Source: DASUBV01 sp035763085
GTDB taxonomy: Bacteria > Actinomycetota > Actinomycetes > Streptosporangiales > Streptosporangiaceae
DNA length: 18,200 nucleotides
Direction of reading: 5' to 3'
Assembly (NCBI GenBank): GCA_035763085.1
Contig: DASUBV010000082.1
Span: 1 to 18,200, forward strand
Shown here: positions 8,059 through 14,328 of the stretch, piece after piece
How the letters are laid out: each line of letters opens with the position of its first letter
Position numbering within the stretch: position 1 is the first letter of the stretch
Translations under genes and position numbers: made by a program
Notes under the pieces: generated by a model
What the model was told of the DNA's origin: nothing
The model's input: the letters and a program-made list of their open reading frames with translations, nothing else
Databases searched by the model: none

Positions 8059-8512
8059 GGCCGCGCCGCTTGGTGGCCGGCGGCGGCCAGCCGAGGTTGG
8101 CGCTGACACGCTGCAGCAGCCCGGTGAGCGCCGCGCGCTCGGCGTCGCTCAGCCCGGCCAGCGCGTCCTCGCTCACCGCGTCCAGCAGCTGCGGCACCTC
8201 CCGGGCGGCGCGGCGGCCGGCGTCGGTCAGCGAGACCAGGACCCGGCGGCGGTCACCAGGATCGGAGCGCCGGGATAGCAGCCCGGCGGCTTCCATCCGC
8301 TGCGCCATGCGCACCGCTGTCGGCACCTCCACGTGCATCTGGCGTGCGAGCTCCCCGGTGCTCAGCGGCTCCTCGGCGAGCAGCTCGGCGAGCAGGAAGT
8401 TCTGGCCGGCGTGCACGCCGAGCGCGCGCATCCGCTCGATGGCCGCGGTCTTGAACGCGCGGGTCGCGGCGGACAGCTCGTTCCGGAAGCTCTCCAGCTG
8501 GTCTGAGCCCAT
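8048..8512 (-). CDS. MarR-family transcriptional regulator
   Basis: Homodimeric winged-helix DNA-binding regulator of 154 residues, typical length. An N-terminal dimerisation helix (about 5-30) leads to the winged HTH at 49-98, with the recognition region STGELARQMHVEVPTAVRMA and the diagnostic wing DPGDRRRVLVSLTDAGRR (84-101). A C-terminal helix (about 104-140) completes the dimer interface, and a basic tail KRRGRAD ends it. The start is the ATG at 8512; GGCGGC just upstream is a weak ribosome-binding site. It is divergent from the SDR gene across 62 bp containing several TAG-N4-CTA units, so autoregulation and control of the SDR gene are likely. It also heads the - strand cluster with the small broken gene and the FAD oxidoreductase. 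The ligand cannot be inferred. Confidence 0.92.
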   Translation of the reverse strand: MGSDQLESFRNELSAATRAFKTAAIERMRALGVHAGQNFLLAELLAEEPLSTGELARQMHVEVPTAVRMAQRMEAAGLLSRRSDPGDRRRVLVSLTDAGRRAAREVPQLLDAVSEDALAGLSDAERAALTGLLQRVSANLGWPPPATKRRGRAD

Positions 8513-8522
8513 GCCGCCAGCG

Positions 8523-8561
8523 TAGTTGACTAGCCGGCTATGTTATTAGCTAGCCGACTAT
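8523..8561. promoter_or_regulatory. Divergent MarR/SDR control region with repeated TAG-N4-CTA operator-like units
   Basis: Three 10-bp units of form TAG-N4-CTA are present: TAGTTGACTA (8523-8532), TAGCCGGCTA (8531-8540, a perfect palindrome) and TAGCCGACTA (8551-8560). The longer direct repeats CTAGCCGGCTAT (8530-8541) and CTAGCCGACTAT (8550-8561) start exactly 20 bp apart, about two helical turns, putting bound dimers on one DNA face. A -35-like TTGACT (8526-8531) lies inside the first unit, and a -10-like TAGCTA (8547-8552) falls between the others, so occupancy would block the + strand promoter. That MarR binds here is inferred from position and symmetry. Confidence 0.65.
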
Positions 8562-8563
8562 CT

Positions 8564-8570
8564 AAAGGAG
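8564..8570 (+). promoter_or_regulatory. Ribosome-binding site of the SDR gene
   Basis: AAAGGAG lies 4 nt before the ATG at 8575. It is one of the clearest Shine-Dalgarno sequences in the window and fixes the start of the SDR gene. Confidence 0.8.
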
Positions 8571-8574
8571 CAGC

Positions 8575-9336
8575 ATGGAACTCGGACTGCAGGGCCGCCG
8601 CGTGCTGGTGACCGGGGCCTCGGGCACTATCGGGCGCGCGATCGCCGTCGCGTTCGGCGCCGAGCACGCGCGCGTCGCGGTCGGCTACCACGGCAGCAAG
8701 GAGCGCGCCGAGCAGGCCGCGGCGCAGGTGGCCGCGGCCGGCGGCGCCGCGGTGCCGGTCCGGCTCGACCTGGCCGACGCGGCGTCGGCCGCCGGGACCA
8801 TGGCGGCGGTCGAGCGGGAGCTCGGCGGCCTCGACGTGCTGGTGAACAACGCGGTCGCCTGGCCCGGCCGCGGCCCGGCCGGCGAGCTGTTCGAGCAGAT
8901 CCCGCTCGCCCGGCTGCGCGCGTCGGTCGAGGCAAACCTCACCGGCCAGTTCGCGCTCAGCCAGGCCGCGGCCGGGCTGATGCGCGCCGCCGGGTGGGGC
9001 CGGATCGTGCACGTGTCCACCGGCCTGGTCGAGGACGGGTTCCCTGGCTCGGCGGCCTACACCGCGCCGAAGGCCGCCCTGCACGGGCTGACCCGGACGA
9101 TGTCCCGGGAGCTCGCGCCGGCCGGGATCCTGACCAACCTGGTGATGGCGGGGTACGTGCCGCGCGGCGAGGTCCCGCCGGCGGTGCTGGAGCAGGCCAC
9201 CCGCGCGGCCGCCATCGGACGGGTCAGCGAGGCGGGCGAGATCGCCAGCCTGATCGTCTTCCTCTGCTCGGCCGCGAACACCAACATCACCGGCGAGCTG
9301 ATCCGGGCCGACGGCCACTTCCTGGCCCGGACCTAG
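8575..9336 (+). CDS. Short-chain dehydrogenase/reductase (SDR) family oxidoreductase
   Basis: Classical cytosolic NAD(P)(H)-dependent SDR of 253 residues, the standard length. The cofactor loop is TGASGTIG (13-20), followed by a DL pair near 65-66, the NNAV motif (91-94) and Asn121 in ANLTG. The catalytic Ser148 lies in HVSTG, and the YxxxK pair is Tyr162 and Lys166 in AYTAPKAAL. All active-site residues are present. The C-terminal TNITGELIRADGHFLART resembles the usual ending of FabG-like enzymes. The substrate is unknown; 3-oxoacyl-ACP reductase homology is generic. It is expressed divergently from the MarR gene behind operator-like repeats and is probably its main target, which suggests a role in handling a small lipophilic or aromatic compound (inference). 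Its stop overlaps that of the convergent next gene within CTAG. Confidence 0.93.
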   Translation: MELGLQGRRVLVTGASGTIGRAIAVAFGAEHARVAVGYHGSKERAEQAAAQVAAAGGAAVPVRLDLADAASAAGTMAAVERELGGLDVLVNNAVAWPGRGPAGELFEQIPLARLRASVEANLTGQFALSQAAAGLMRAAGWGRIVHVSTGLVEDGFPGSAAYTAPKAALHGLTRTMSRELAPAGILTNLVMAGYVPRGEVPPAVLEQATRAAAIGRVSEAGEIASLIVFLCSAANTNITGELIRADGHFLART

Positions 9337-10280
9337 CCGGCCGGCTCCGGGTCCAGGTGGCCGCCGGCCCGGAGCGAGTCCAGGAAGTCCCGCGCATCGA
9401 AGCGGGCCCCGGCCGGGGCGGCACCGGCGGCGTCGCCCCGGCCGGCCAGCACCCGGCAGGCCGCCTCGACCACGAGCGGCGCCGTGACGGCATAGATGTC
9501 CCGGCCACTCGCCATCGCGCGGCGTTCCGCGGCACCCGAGCGCGCGACCACCTCGACCAGGAAGGTCTGCGCCGAGCGGCCGTGCTCGTCGGCCGCCACC
9601 GGGCCCGACGGGTCGGCGGCGAGCAGGTCCTCGACGGCGTTGCTCGACATGTACGTGGCGATCTCGGGCGTGTTCAGGTGCGCCGGGATGGTCACGCTGT
9701 CGGCCATCGTGAACTCGCCGACGACCGGCCGGGTGCCGACGGGCGCCGGGAAGGTCCACGTGGTGCGGGGCGCCTCGCCGGGCAGGACCTGGAGCCGGCC
9801 GCCGGTGTAGGCGATCCGCCGGCCGCCGCGGCGCTGCGCCGACACGCGCCCCGTGGCCCGGGTGCCGGGCGTCGGGCGCCAGCTGCTGAGCGCATAGCTG
9901 ATGGTGACCTGATCGGCCGCCGGCCAGCCTGCCATCGCGGCGGTGGCCAGCAGGTCCCCGAGGCCGCCGTAGAACGCCGCCGCCGGCACGATGGGAATGC
10001 CGGCCCCGGCATAGCAGGCGAAGGTGTCCGTCACGACCTCGATCTCGGCGGTGACATCCAGATAGGGAATCCCGGCGCGGATCGCGGACTCGATCACCGG
10101 CGCGGCGGTGGCCGCGAACGGCCCGGCGCAGTTGATCACCGCGTCGGCGCTGCCGAGCGCCAGGTCCAGGTCGGTGCCGCGACCGCAGGGGACCGGCGTG
10201 ATGCCCCGGCGCTCCAGCTCGGCGGTGACGAACCTGCCCGTGTGGCCGGTGGCGCCCATGACCGCGATTCGGCTGCTCAT
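9333..10280 (-). CDS. Saccharopine dehydrogenase-like NAD(P)-binding protein
   Basis: Predicted cytosolic NAD(P)-binding protein of 315 residues. It opens with a Rossmann motif MGATGHTGR (8-16) in the GATGxxG form of saccharopine-dehydrogenase NADP-binding domains and atypical SDRs. VINCAGPFAATAAPVIESAI, followed by IPYLDVTAEIE, matches the saccharopine dehydrogenase-like family, where the NCAGPF segment contacts the cofactor. The middle part (about 120-260) is the substrate or dimerisation domain and carries no diagnostic motif. The usual relatives act on unknown substrates, so lysine metabolism should not be assumed. The ATG at 10280 has no strong Shine-Dalgarno. It lies divergent from the GlxA-type regulator with 71 bp between, making it the probable regulated target. 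Its TAG stop shares the CTAG at 9333-9336 with the SDR stop. Confidence 0.85.
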   Translation of the reverse strand: MSSRIAVMGATGHTGRFVTAELERRGITPVPCGRGTDLDLALGSADAVINCAGPFAATAAPVIESAIRAGIPYLDVTAEIEVVTDTFACYAGAGIPIVPAAAFYGGLGDLLATAAMAGWPAADQVTISYALSSWRPTPGTRATGRVSAQRRGGRRIAYTGGRLQVLPGEAPRTTWTFPAPVGTRPVVGEFTMADSVTIPAHLNTPEIATYMSSNAVEDLLAADPSGPVAADEHGRSAQTFLVEVVARSGAAERRAMASGRDIYAVTAPLVVEAACRVLAGRGDAAGAAPAGARFDARDFLDSLRAGGHLDPEPAG

Positions 10281-10290
10281 GTCGGTCAGC

Positions 10291-10317
10291 CTGGCCCGGG
10301 TGAGCAGGCCGGGCCAG
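10291..10317. promoter_or_regulatory. Perfect 9-bp inverted repeat in the divergent saccharopine-DH/GlxA spacer
   Basis: CTGGCCCGG (10291-10299) and CCGGGCCAG (10309-10317) are perfect reverse complements separated by 9 nt. It lies 10 bp upstream of the - strand gene start and 34 bp upstream of the + strand gene start. It could be an operator for the adjacent AraC-type regulator or an mRNA 5' hairpin of the - strand gene; sequence alone does not decide. Confidence 0.45.
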
Positions 10318-10352
10318 TGTCCGTAACGACATCTCCCGTACAGTTTCGGACA
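10318..10352 (+). promoter_or_regulatory. Probable leaderless promoter of the GlxA-type regulator
   Basis: A -10-like TACAGT (10339-10344) lies 7 nt before the ATG at 10352, so transcription would start at or next to the A of the start codon; no Shine-Dalgarno exists. TGTCCG (10318-10323) and CGGACA (10347-10352) form a 6-bp inverted repeat spanning the promoter and touching the start codon, a plausible autoregulatory site. Confidence 0.45.
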
Positions 10353-11287
10353 TGAGCTCCGTCGCGCTGGCCGTCACCGACGGCACCCCGCTGTTCGAGC
10401 TGGCCGGCGCATGCGAGGTCTTCGGCACCGACCGGGGGCTGGCCCGTCCCTGGTACGACTTCACCATCTGCGGCCCGGACAACGCGGCGGTCGGCGGCTG
10501 GCTCACGGCCGGCCTCCGGCACGGCCTGGACGCCCTGGCCGAGGCCGGCACGGTGATCGTCCCGTCCTGCCGCGACGCTGCCGAGCCGCCGCCCCCTGCG
10601 CTCGTCGACGCTGTCCGCGCCGCCCACCGGGCTGGCGCCCGGGTGGCCTCGCTCTGCACGGGCGCCTTCGTGCTCGCCGAGGCCGGGCTGCTCGACGGCC
10701 GGCGCGCGACGACGCACTGGGCCCACACGGACCTGCTGCACCACCGGTATCCCGCGGTCCAGGTCGACCCCGACGTGCTCTACATCGACGACGGCGATGT
10801 GCTGACCTCGGCCGGCAAGGCCGCCAGCCTGGACCTGTGCCTGCACCTCGTGCGGACCGACTACGGAACGGCGGTGGCCAACGCGCTGGCCCGCAGCCTG
10901 GTCATCCCGCCGCACCGGGCCGGCGGCCAGGCCCAGTTCATCCCGGCCGCCGTCGCGCACGGCCGGGATCATGTACTCGCCGACCTGCTGCCCTGGGCCC
11001 TGGAGCGCCTCGAGCATCCGCTGACCGTGGTTGACCTGGCCCGCCAGGCCGGAATGAGCTCACGCAACCTGGCGCGGCACTTCACGGCAGTCACCGGATC
11101 GAGCCCGCTGCGCTGGCTGGCGACCCAGCGGGTGCGGCTCGCCCAGGAACTGCTGGAAACCTCGGACCTGAGCATCGAGCAGATCGCGGCACGGACGGGC
11201 ATGGGCACCGCGACCACCCTGCGCCGCCACTTCAGCCAGCAGGTCGGCATCCCGCCCGACACCTACCGCCGGACCTGCCGCGCCTGA
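10352..11287 (+). CDS. GlxA-family transcriptional regulator (DJ-1/PfpI domain plus AraC HTH)
   Basis: DNA-binding regulator of 311 residues. The N-terminal DJ-1/PfpI (class I amidotransferase-like) domain (about 3-165) keeps the nucleophile-elbow cysteine, Cys102, in ASLCTGAFVLAEAGLL. The C-terminal AraC/XylS double HTH (about 223-307) includes LARQAGMSSRNLARHFTAVT and the signature IEQIAARTGMGTATTLRRHF. This fusion is the GlxA/FtrA-like regulator class, which usually activates or represses an adjacent oxidoreductase gene. Here it is divergent from the saccharopine-dehydrogenase-like gene, with a perfect inverted repeat in the spacer. The ATG at 10352 lacks a Shine-Dalgarno and appears leaderless. 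The ligand bound by the DJ-1 domain is unknown. A weak hairpin, CCTGC/GCAGG, lies just after the stop (about 11289-11304). Confidence 0.93.
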   Translation: MSSVALAVTDGTPLFELAGACEVFGTDRGLARPWYDFTICGPDNAAVGGWLTAGLRHGLDALAEAGTVIVPSCRDAAEPPPPALVDAVRAAHRAGARVASLCTGAFVLAEAGLLDGRRATTHWAHTDLLHHRYPAVQVDPDVLYIDDGDVLTSAGKAASLDLCLHLVRTDYGTAVANALARSLVIPPHRAGGQAQFIPAAVAHGRDHVLADLLPWALERLEHPLTVVDLARQAGMSSRNLARHFTAVTGSSPLRWLATQRVRLAQELLETSDLSIEQIAARTGMGTATTLRRHFSQQVGIPPDTYRRTCRA

Positions 11288-11312
11288 GCCTGCACTGGCG
11301 CAGGTGACAGCA

Positions 11313-11331
11313 GTAAATTTCCGGGATTTAC
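11313..11331. promoter_or_regulatory. AT-rich 19-bp imperfect palindrome upstream of the PLD-like gene
   Basis: GTAAATTTCCGGGATTTAC has perfect 6-bp arms (GTAAAT/ATTTAC) and a near-symmetric core. It stands out in GC-rich DNA, 119 bp before the PLD-like start and 26 bp after the GlxA stop. It may be an operator for the secreted-enzyme gene or part of the upstream gene's end; no binding protein can be named. Confidence 0.35.
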
Positions 11332-11449
11332 CACGGCCATTGTTCACCGCTGTGTCAGCTTACAGGCCTATCGCGACGTGATTGGCCGATGTACGTTCAG
11401 GGCGGATCGCGATCTGCGCCATTTCTTGCTCCCGCGCCAGGAGGTCGGT

Positions 11450-13198
11450 ATGCCCCGCACCGGCACGCGTCGCGCCCTGCTCGCCCTCGCCGCAGCTGGT
11501 CTTGCTGCCGCAGGCGGGCTCGTGACCAGCGTCCCAGCCCAAGCCGCCAGTAACTACTCGCTGCTCATTCTCCCGGATCAAGGAGAAACCGCGATCTACA
11601 ACTTCATTAACTCGGCTACCAGCTCCGTCAACGTGACCATGTACGAGCTGCGCGACACCACCGTGGAAACGGACCTGGTAAACCGGGAGAAGGCTGGCGT
11701 TAATGTCCGGGTGATCCTGGACGGCGCGCGGCAGTCGGTGAACCAGACCGCCTACAACACCCTGCAGGCGGGCGGTGTCGGCGTCACCTGGTCCTCGACC
11801 GCCTTCACCTACACCCACCAGAAGACGGTCACCGTCGACAACCGCGAGTCCTACATCAGCACCGGCAACCTGGACACCACCTACTACTCCACCTCGCGCG
11901 ACTACGGCGTCTTCGACACTGATGCCGCCGACGTGGCCGCGGTCGTGGCGGTATTCAATGCCGACTACGCCAAGACCTCGATCACCCCGTCCGACGGGGA
12001 CGACCTGGTATGGTCGCCGACCGACTCGCAGACCCGCCTGCTGGCCCTGATCAACGGCGCGCAGCACAGCCTCGACATCGAGCAGGAGGAGTTCAGCGAC
12101 ACCACGCTGGTCAACGCGATCGTCGCGGCCGAGAACCGGGGCGTGACCGTCCGCGTCGTGGTGGAGGACCCGTCGTCCTACACCTCGGAGCTCAATGAGG
12201 TCACCGCTGCCGGCGGCAAGGTCACCGGGTATTCCGACCCCAGCGGCTTCTACATCCATGCCAAGGCGATCGTCGCCGATTACGGCACCTCGACCGCGAA
12301 GGTGTTCCTGGGTTCGGAGAACTTCTCCAGCAACTCGCTGAACAATAACCGCGAGCTCGGCCTGATCATCAGTGACCCGGCCGTGCTGAGCGGCGTGGAG
12401 TCGACCTTCACCGCCGACTTCAACCAGGTCCCCAGCGGCGGAGGCGGAACCGGCAGCGTCACGGTGACCAACCCCGGCAGCCAGTCCGGCACCGTGGGCA
12501 CGGCCGTCAGCCTGCAGATCTCGGCCAGCGACACCGACGGCGGCACGCTGTCCTACTCCGCCACCGGCCTGCCCGCGGGGCTGTCGATCAGCTCCGCGAC
12601 CGGCAAGATCACCGGCACCCCGACGACAGCCGCAACCTCCACCGTCACCGTCACCGCCACCGACTCCACCGGGCCGGCCGGGTCGGCCACCTTCACCTGG
12701 ACCATCAGCTCCGGGTCCGGCGGCTGCACCGCGGCCCAGCTGCTGGGCAACCCCGGCTTCGAGACCGGCACCGCCGCGCCGTGGACCGCGTCCTCTGGCG
12801 TTATCAGTGATAACAGCAAGGAGCCGCCGCACAGCGGGTCCTGGGATGCCTGGCTGGACGGTTACGGCACCACCACCACCAACACGCTGTCTCAGTCCGT
12901 CACCCTGCCCGGCGGCTGCAGCAGCTACCAGCTCAGCTTCTGGCTGCACATCGACACCGCCGAGACCAGCACCAGCACGGCCTACGACACGCTGAAGGTG
13001 CAGGTGCTCAACAGCTCGGGAACCGTGCTCGGCACGCTGGCCACCTTCTCCAACCTGAACCACAACACCGGCTACGCCCAGCACAGCTACAACATGGCCG
13101 CGTACGCGGGCCAGACGATCTCGCTGAAGTTCACCGGCAGCGAGGACTACACCAAGCAGACCTCGTTCGTGATCGACGACACCGCCCTCAACGACTAG
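11450..13198 (+). CDS. Secreted phospholipase D-fold protein with Ig-like and carbohydrate-binding-like domains
   Basis: Exported hydrolase or phosphotransferase candidate of 582 residues. Start 11450 is fixed by AGGAGG at 11439-11444, 5 nt upstream, and by the signal peptide that follows (RTGTRR, Ala/Leu core, cleavage after PAQA at about residue 32). The PLD-like region (about 35-325) holds two intact HKD motifs, HxKx4D: HQKTVTVD (123-130) and HAKAIVAD (270-277), each followed by a G-N/S-x-N/D segment (STGNLD; GSENFSS). A Gly/Ser linker leads to an Ig-like putative domain (about 336-423; PAGLSISSATGKITGTP is typical of He_PIG). A C-terminal jelly-roll-like module (426-582) opens with LLGNPGFETG and ends with FVIDDTAL, as in carbohydrate-binding-like modules. 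The substrate is not predictable; phospholipid, nucleic acid and wall polymers are all possible. It is monocistronic. Confidence 0.88.
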   Translation: MPRTGTRRALLALAAAGLAAAGGLVTSVPAQAASNYSLLILPDQGETAIYNFINSATSSVNVTMYELRDTTVETDLVNREKAGVNVRVILDGARQSVNQTAYNTLQAGGVGVTWSSTAFTYTHQKTVTVDNRESYISTGNLDTTYYSTSRDYGVFDTDAADVAAVVAVFNADYAKTSITPSDGDDLVWSPTDSQTRLLALINGAQHSLDIEQEEFSDTTLVNAIVAAENRGVTVRVVVEDPSSYTSELNEVTAAGGKVTGYSDPSGFYIHAKAIVADYGTSTAKVFLGSENFSSNSLNNNRELGLIISDPAVLSGVESTFTADFNQVPSGGGGTGSVTVTNPGSQSGTVGTAVSLQISASDTDGGTLSYSATGLPAGLSISSATGKITGTPTTAATSTVTVTATDSTGPAGSATFTWTISSGSGGCTAAQLLGNPGFETGTAAPWTASSGVISDNSKEPPHSGSWDAWLDGYGTTTTNTLSQSVTLPGGCSSYQLSFWLHIDTAETSTSTAYDTLKVQVLNSSGTVLGTLATFSNLNHNTGYAQHSYNMAAYAGQTISLKFTGSEDYTKQTSFVIDDTALND

Positions 13199-13364
13199 CA
13201 ATCAGCACCGGCGGCAGGGTGGTGGCTCATCGGGCTGCCACCCCGCTGTCGCACATGGCTGGATCTCTCAGGCTGATCTGCCTGCCGCCGCGCCGGCGGC
13301 AGTCCGACTACCAGCCGTTCTGCTGCGGCAAGCCCGCAGCCCGGCGGGGCAGCCTGCAGGGGCG
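13199..13364 (+). terminator. Hairpins downstream of the PLD-like gene
   Basis: A perfect 9-bp stem with a 3-nt loop lies at 13282-13302 (CTGCCGCCG, CGC, CGGCGGCAG). A weaker stem is at 13221-13242 (GGTGGC/GCCACC). Neither is followed by a T-run, which is common for actinobacterial terminators. Nothing coding is supported in this 166-nt stretch. Confidence 0.4.
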
Positions 13365-13376
13365 TAACCTGGGTTC
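13365..13376 (+). promoter_or_regulatory. Probable leaderless promoter of the toxin-antitoxin pair
   Basis: TAACCT (13365-13370) fits a TANNNT -10 element and ends 6 nt before the ATG at 13377, which lacks a Shine-Dalgarno. No convincing -35 hexamer is visible. Confidence 0.4.
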
Positions 13377-13691
13377 ATGTCCGCCGAGCCGATCCAGCCT
13401 GAGGATCCGAATGACCCTGAGGTCATCCTCCAGGGCCTGCCGGAACGGGAGCGTGGTCAGTTCCTCGGCCAGTATCACCAGGCCGTGGACGCTGCCCATG
13501 ATCCGGCCGGTTACCGGCAGTTGCAGCGGCTCCTGCACGCATGGAGCCTGGCGGTCATTGCCACGAACGAGCCTGGTTATTACGAGGAGATCGACGCGGT
13601 TCGTGCGGGCGCAGTCCGAACCGTGCCAGCTGACGAGGCGCTCCCCGGCTGGCGTGACCGGCTGGCGGCACTGCAAGCCCGGCCTCAGTGA
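13377..13691 (+). CDS. DUF6247-family protein, putative antitoxin
   Basis: Small acidic protein of 104 residues. The phrases DPEVILQGLPERERGQFLGQ and AVDAAHDPAGYRQLQRLLHAW match the DUF6247 family of Actinomycetota as I recall it. The first helix-turn segment (about 15-30) and the HDPAGYRQL helix are the conserved core. The stop (TGA at 13689-13691) overlaps the GTG of the next gene, so the two are translationally coupled. The upstream acidic partner of a RelE-like protein is usually the antitoxin, which is the basis for the suggested role; no experimental link is known to me for this protein. The start is the ATG at 13377, probably leaderless. Third-position GC is somewhat lower than in the neighbours, consistent with an accessory gene. 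Confidence 0.8.
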   Translation: MSAEPIQPEDPNDPEVILQGLPERERGQFLGQYHQAVDAAHDPAGYRQLQRLLHAWSLAVIATNEPGYYEEIDAVRAGAVRTVPADEALPGWRDRLAALQARPQ

Positions 13692-13936
13692 CATACCGGG
13701 CAGAGCTGAGCGATCGGGTGCTCACGCAACTCGCCGGATTCCCGGCCAAGGCGTTCGACGCGCTGATCGAGACGATGGCAATCGTCGCCGGGTACCCGGA
13801 CGATCCCATCAGGACGTTGCCAACCGATGACCCCTATCTTCGCCGTGCTGTATTCGGCGAAGCTGGGCTGGTCACGTACTTAATTGATGACGCACGGATG
13901 CTTGTCACGCTTACCGACGTAACCTGGGCGGGCTGA
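13688..13936 (+). CDS. RelE/ParE-like toxin candidate
   Basis: Protein of 82 residues starting at the GTG that overlaps the upstream stop as GTGA. The profile suits the RelE/ParE fold: an N-terminal strand (TYRAELS), two helices (VLTQLAGFPAKAFDALIETMAIVAGYP), a loop with DDPIRTLPTDDP, and three strands (LRRAVFGEAGLVTYLIDDARMLVTLTDVTWA). RelE toxins are ribosome-dependent mRNA endonucleases and ParE toxins act on gyrase; the residues here do not separate the two. Catalytic basic residues at the C-terminus, usual in RelE, are not obvious because it ends in DVTWAG, so activity is uncertain. Together with the DUF6247 gene it makes a compact type II toxin-antitoxin-like cassette. Confidence 0.7.
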   Translation: MTYRAELSDRVLTQLAGFPAKAFDALIETMAIVAGYPDDPIRTLPTDDPYLRRAVFGEAGLVTYLIDDARMLVTLTDVTWAG

Positions 13937-13944
13937 CGCTCTGG

Positions 13945-13980
13945 CCACGACGACCCGTACGCCGAGGGCGTAGGCCGTGG
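13945..13980 (+). terminator. Composite hairpin after the toxin-antitoxin pair
   Basis: The perfect inner stem TACGCC/GGCGTA (13958-13963 and 13967-13972) has loop GAG and is nested inside CCACG/CGTGG (13945-13949 and 13976-13980). It begins 8 nt after the toxin stop. There is no T-run. It may terminate the pair and also lies beyond the 3' end of the convergent ABC fragment. Confidence 0.5.
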
Positions 13981-14004
13981 CGGGTCGGGTGCAGGCGCTT
14001 AGCG

Positions 14005-14295
14005 TCAAGGCATGGAGCCTTCGAACTGCTGCCGCGACTCGCGTACGAGGGCGGCCTGCGTCGCGACATCGAAGCCGTTCACCCGGGCCGTACCGGTGTC
14101 GGCCCTGAGCAGCGTGGACAGGATCTTCACCACCGTGGTCTTGCCCGCCCCGTTGGAGCCGAGCAGGGCGAAGATGCTGCCCCGCGCCACCTCGACGTCC
14201 ACGCCGCGCAGCACGCGCAGTTCCTTGTATGACTTCTCCAGGCCCTGGATCTGGATCGCAGGCCCCTGGACCCGAATTGCTGGTGGGCTGCTCAT
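14005..14295 (-). pseudogene. Truncated ABC-transporter ATP-binding protein (DrrA-like N-terminus)
   Basis: Only the first 96 residues or so of an ABC ATPase remain. After MSSPPAIRVQ comes the canonical opening IQIQGLEKSYKELRVLRGVD, then Walker A GSNGAGKTT (46-54) and TLLRADTGTARVNGFDVATQ, typical of drug/antibiotic-export ATPases of the DrrA group. The frame then leaves the family pattern after VRES and stops within 10 residues (QQFEGSMP). The Q-loop, signature LSGGQ, Walker B and H-loop are all absent, and no permease gene lies nearby. It is therefore a dead fragment, not a functional ATPase. The start is taken at the ATG at 14295; an in-frame start farther upstream (14328) would sit in the palindrome. 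The 10-bp direct repeats at both ends suggest how the deletion arose (inference). Confidence 0.75.
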
Positions 14296-14313
14296 GACAG
14301 CCAGCATCGAGGG

Positions 14314-14328
14314 TTGACGCAGCGTCAA
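14314..14328. promoter_or_regulatory. Perfect palindrome TTGACGC-A-GCGTCAA, probable operator
   Basis: Seven-bp perfect arms around one central base, 18 bp upstream of the ABC-fragment start and 42 bp before the SWIM-protein start on the other strand. The - strand half TTGACG resembles a -35 box. TetR-type regulators commonly control DrrA-like transporter genes from such sites, but none is encoded here, so the site may be orphaned or may act on the SWIM operon. Confidence 0.5.

Noticed and set aside
6509..8278. Long + strand open frame opposite the FAD oxidoreductase
   Set aside because: Only its RRHELTDE segment near 6635-6700 is meaningful (IS5 remnant). The rest is the antisense of the flavoenzyme and MarR genes.
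8530..10728. Long - strand open frame running across the SDR, saccharopine-like and regulator genes
   Set aside because: It crosses three well-supported genes in other frames, including the MarR/SDR promoter region, and has shadow-type composition.
12800..12814. Perfect 15-bp palindrome GTTATCAGTGATAAC inside the PLD-like gene
   Set aside because: It lies deep in coding sequence (VISDNS) with no nearby promoter. It is striking but most simply a chance result of codons; its TGATAACAGCAA half is also found at 16160, encoding a similar Asp-Asn-Ser run.
11360..13201. Long open frame antisense to the PLD-like gene (about 613 codons)
   Set aside because: The + strand frame has a signal peptide, a ribosome-binding site and intact HKD motifs. 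The antisense frame is Gly/Val/Ala-rich with no family pattern, as expected opposite a high-GC gene.
13219..13830. + strand open frame overlapping the DUF6247 and toxin genes
   Set aside because: The two recognised genes in other frames have family matches and a GTGA coupling; this frame has none.
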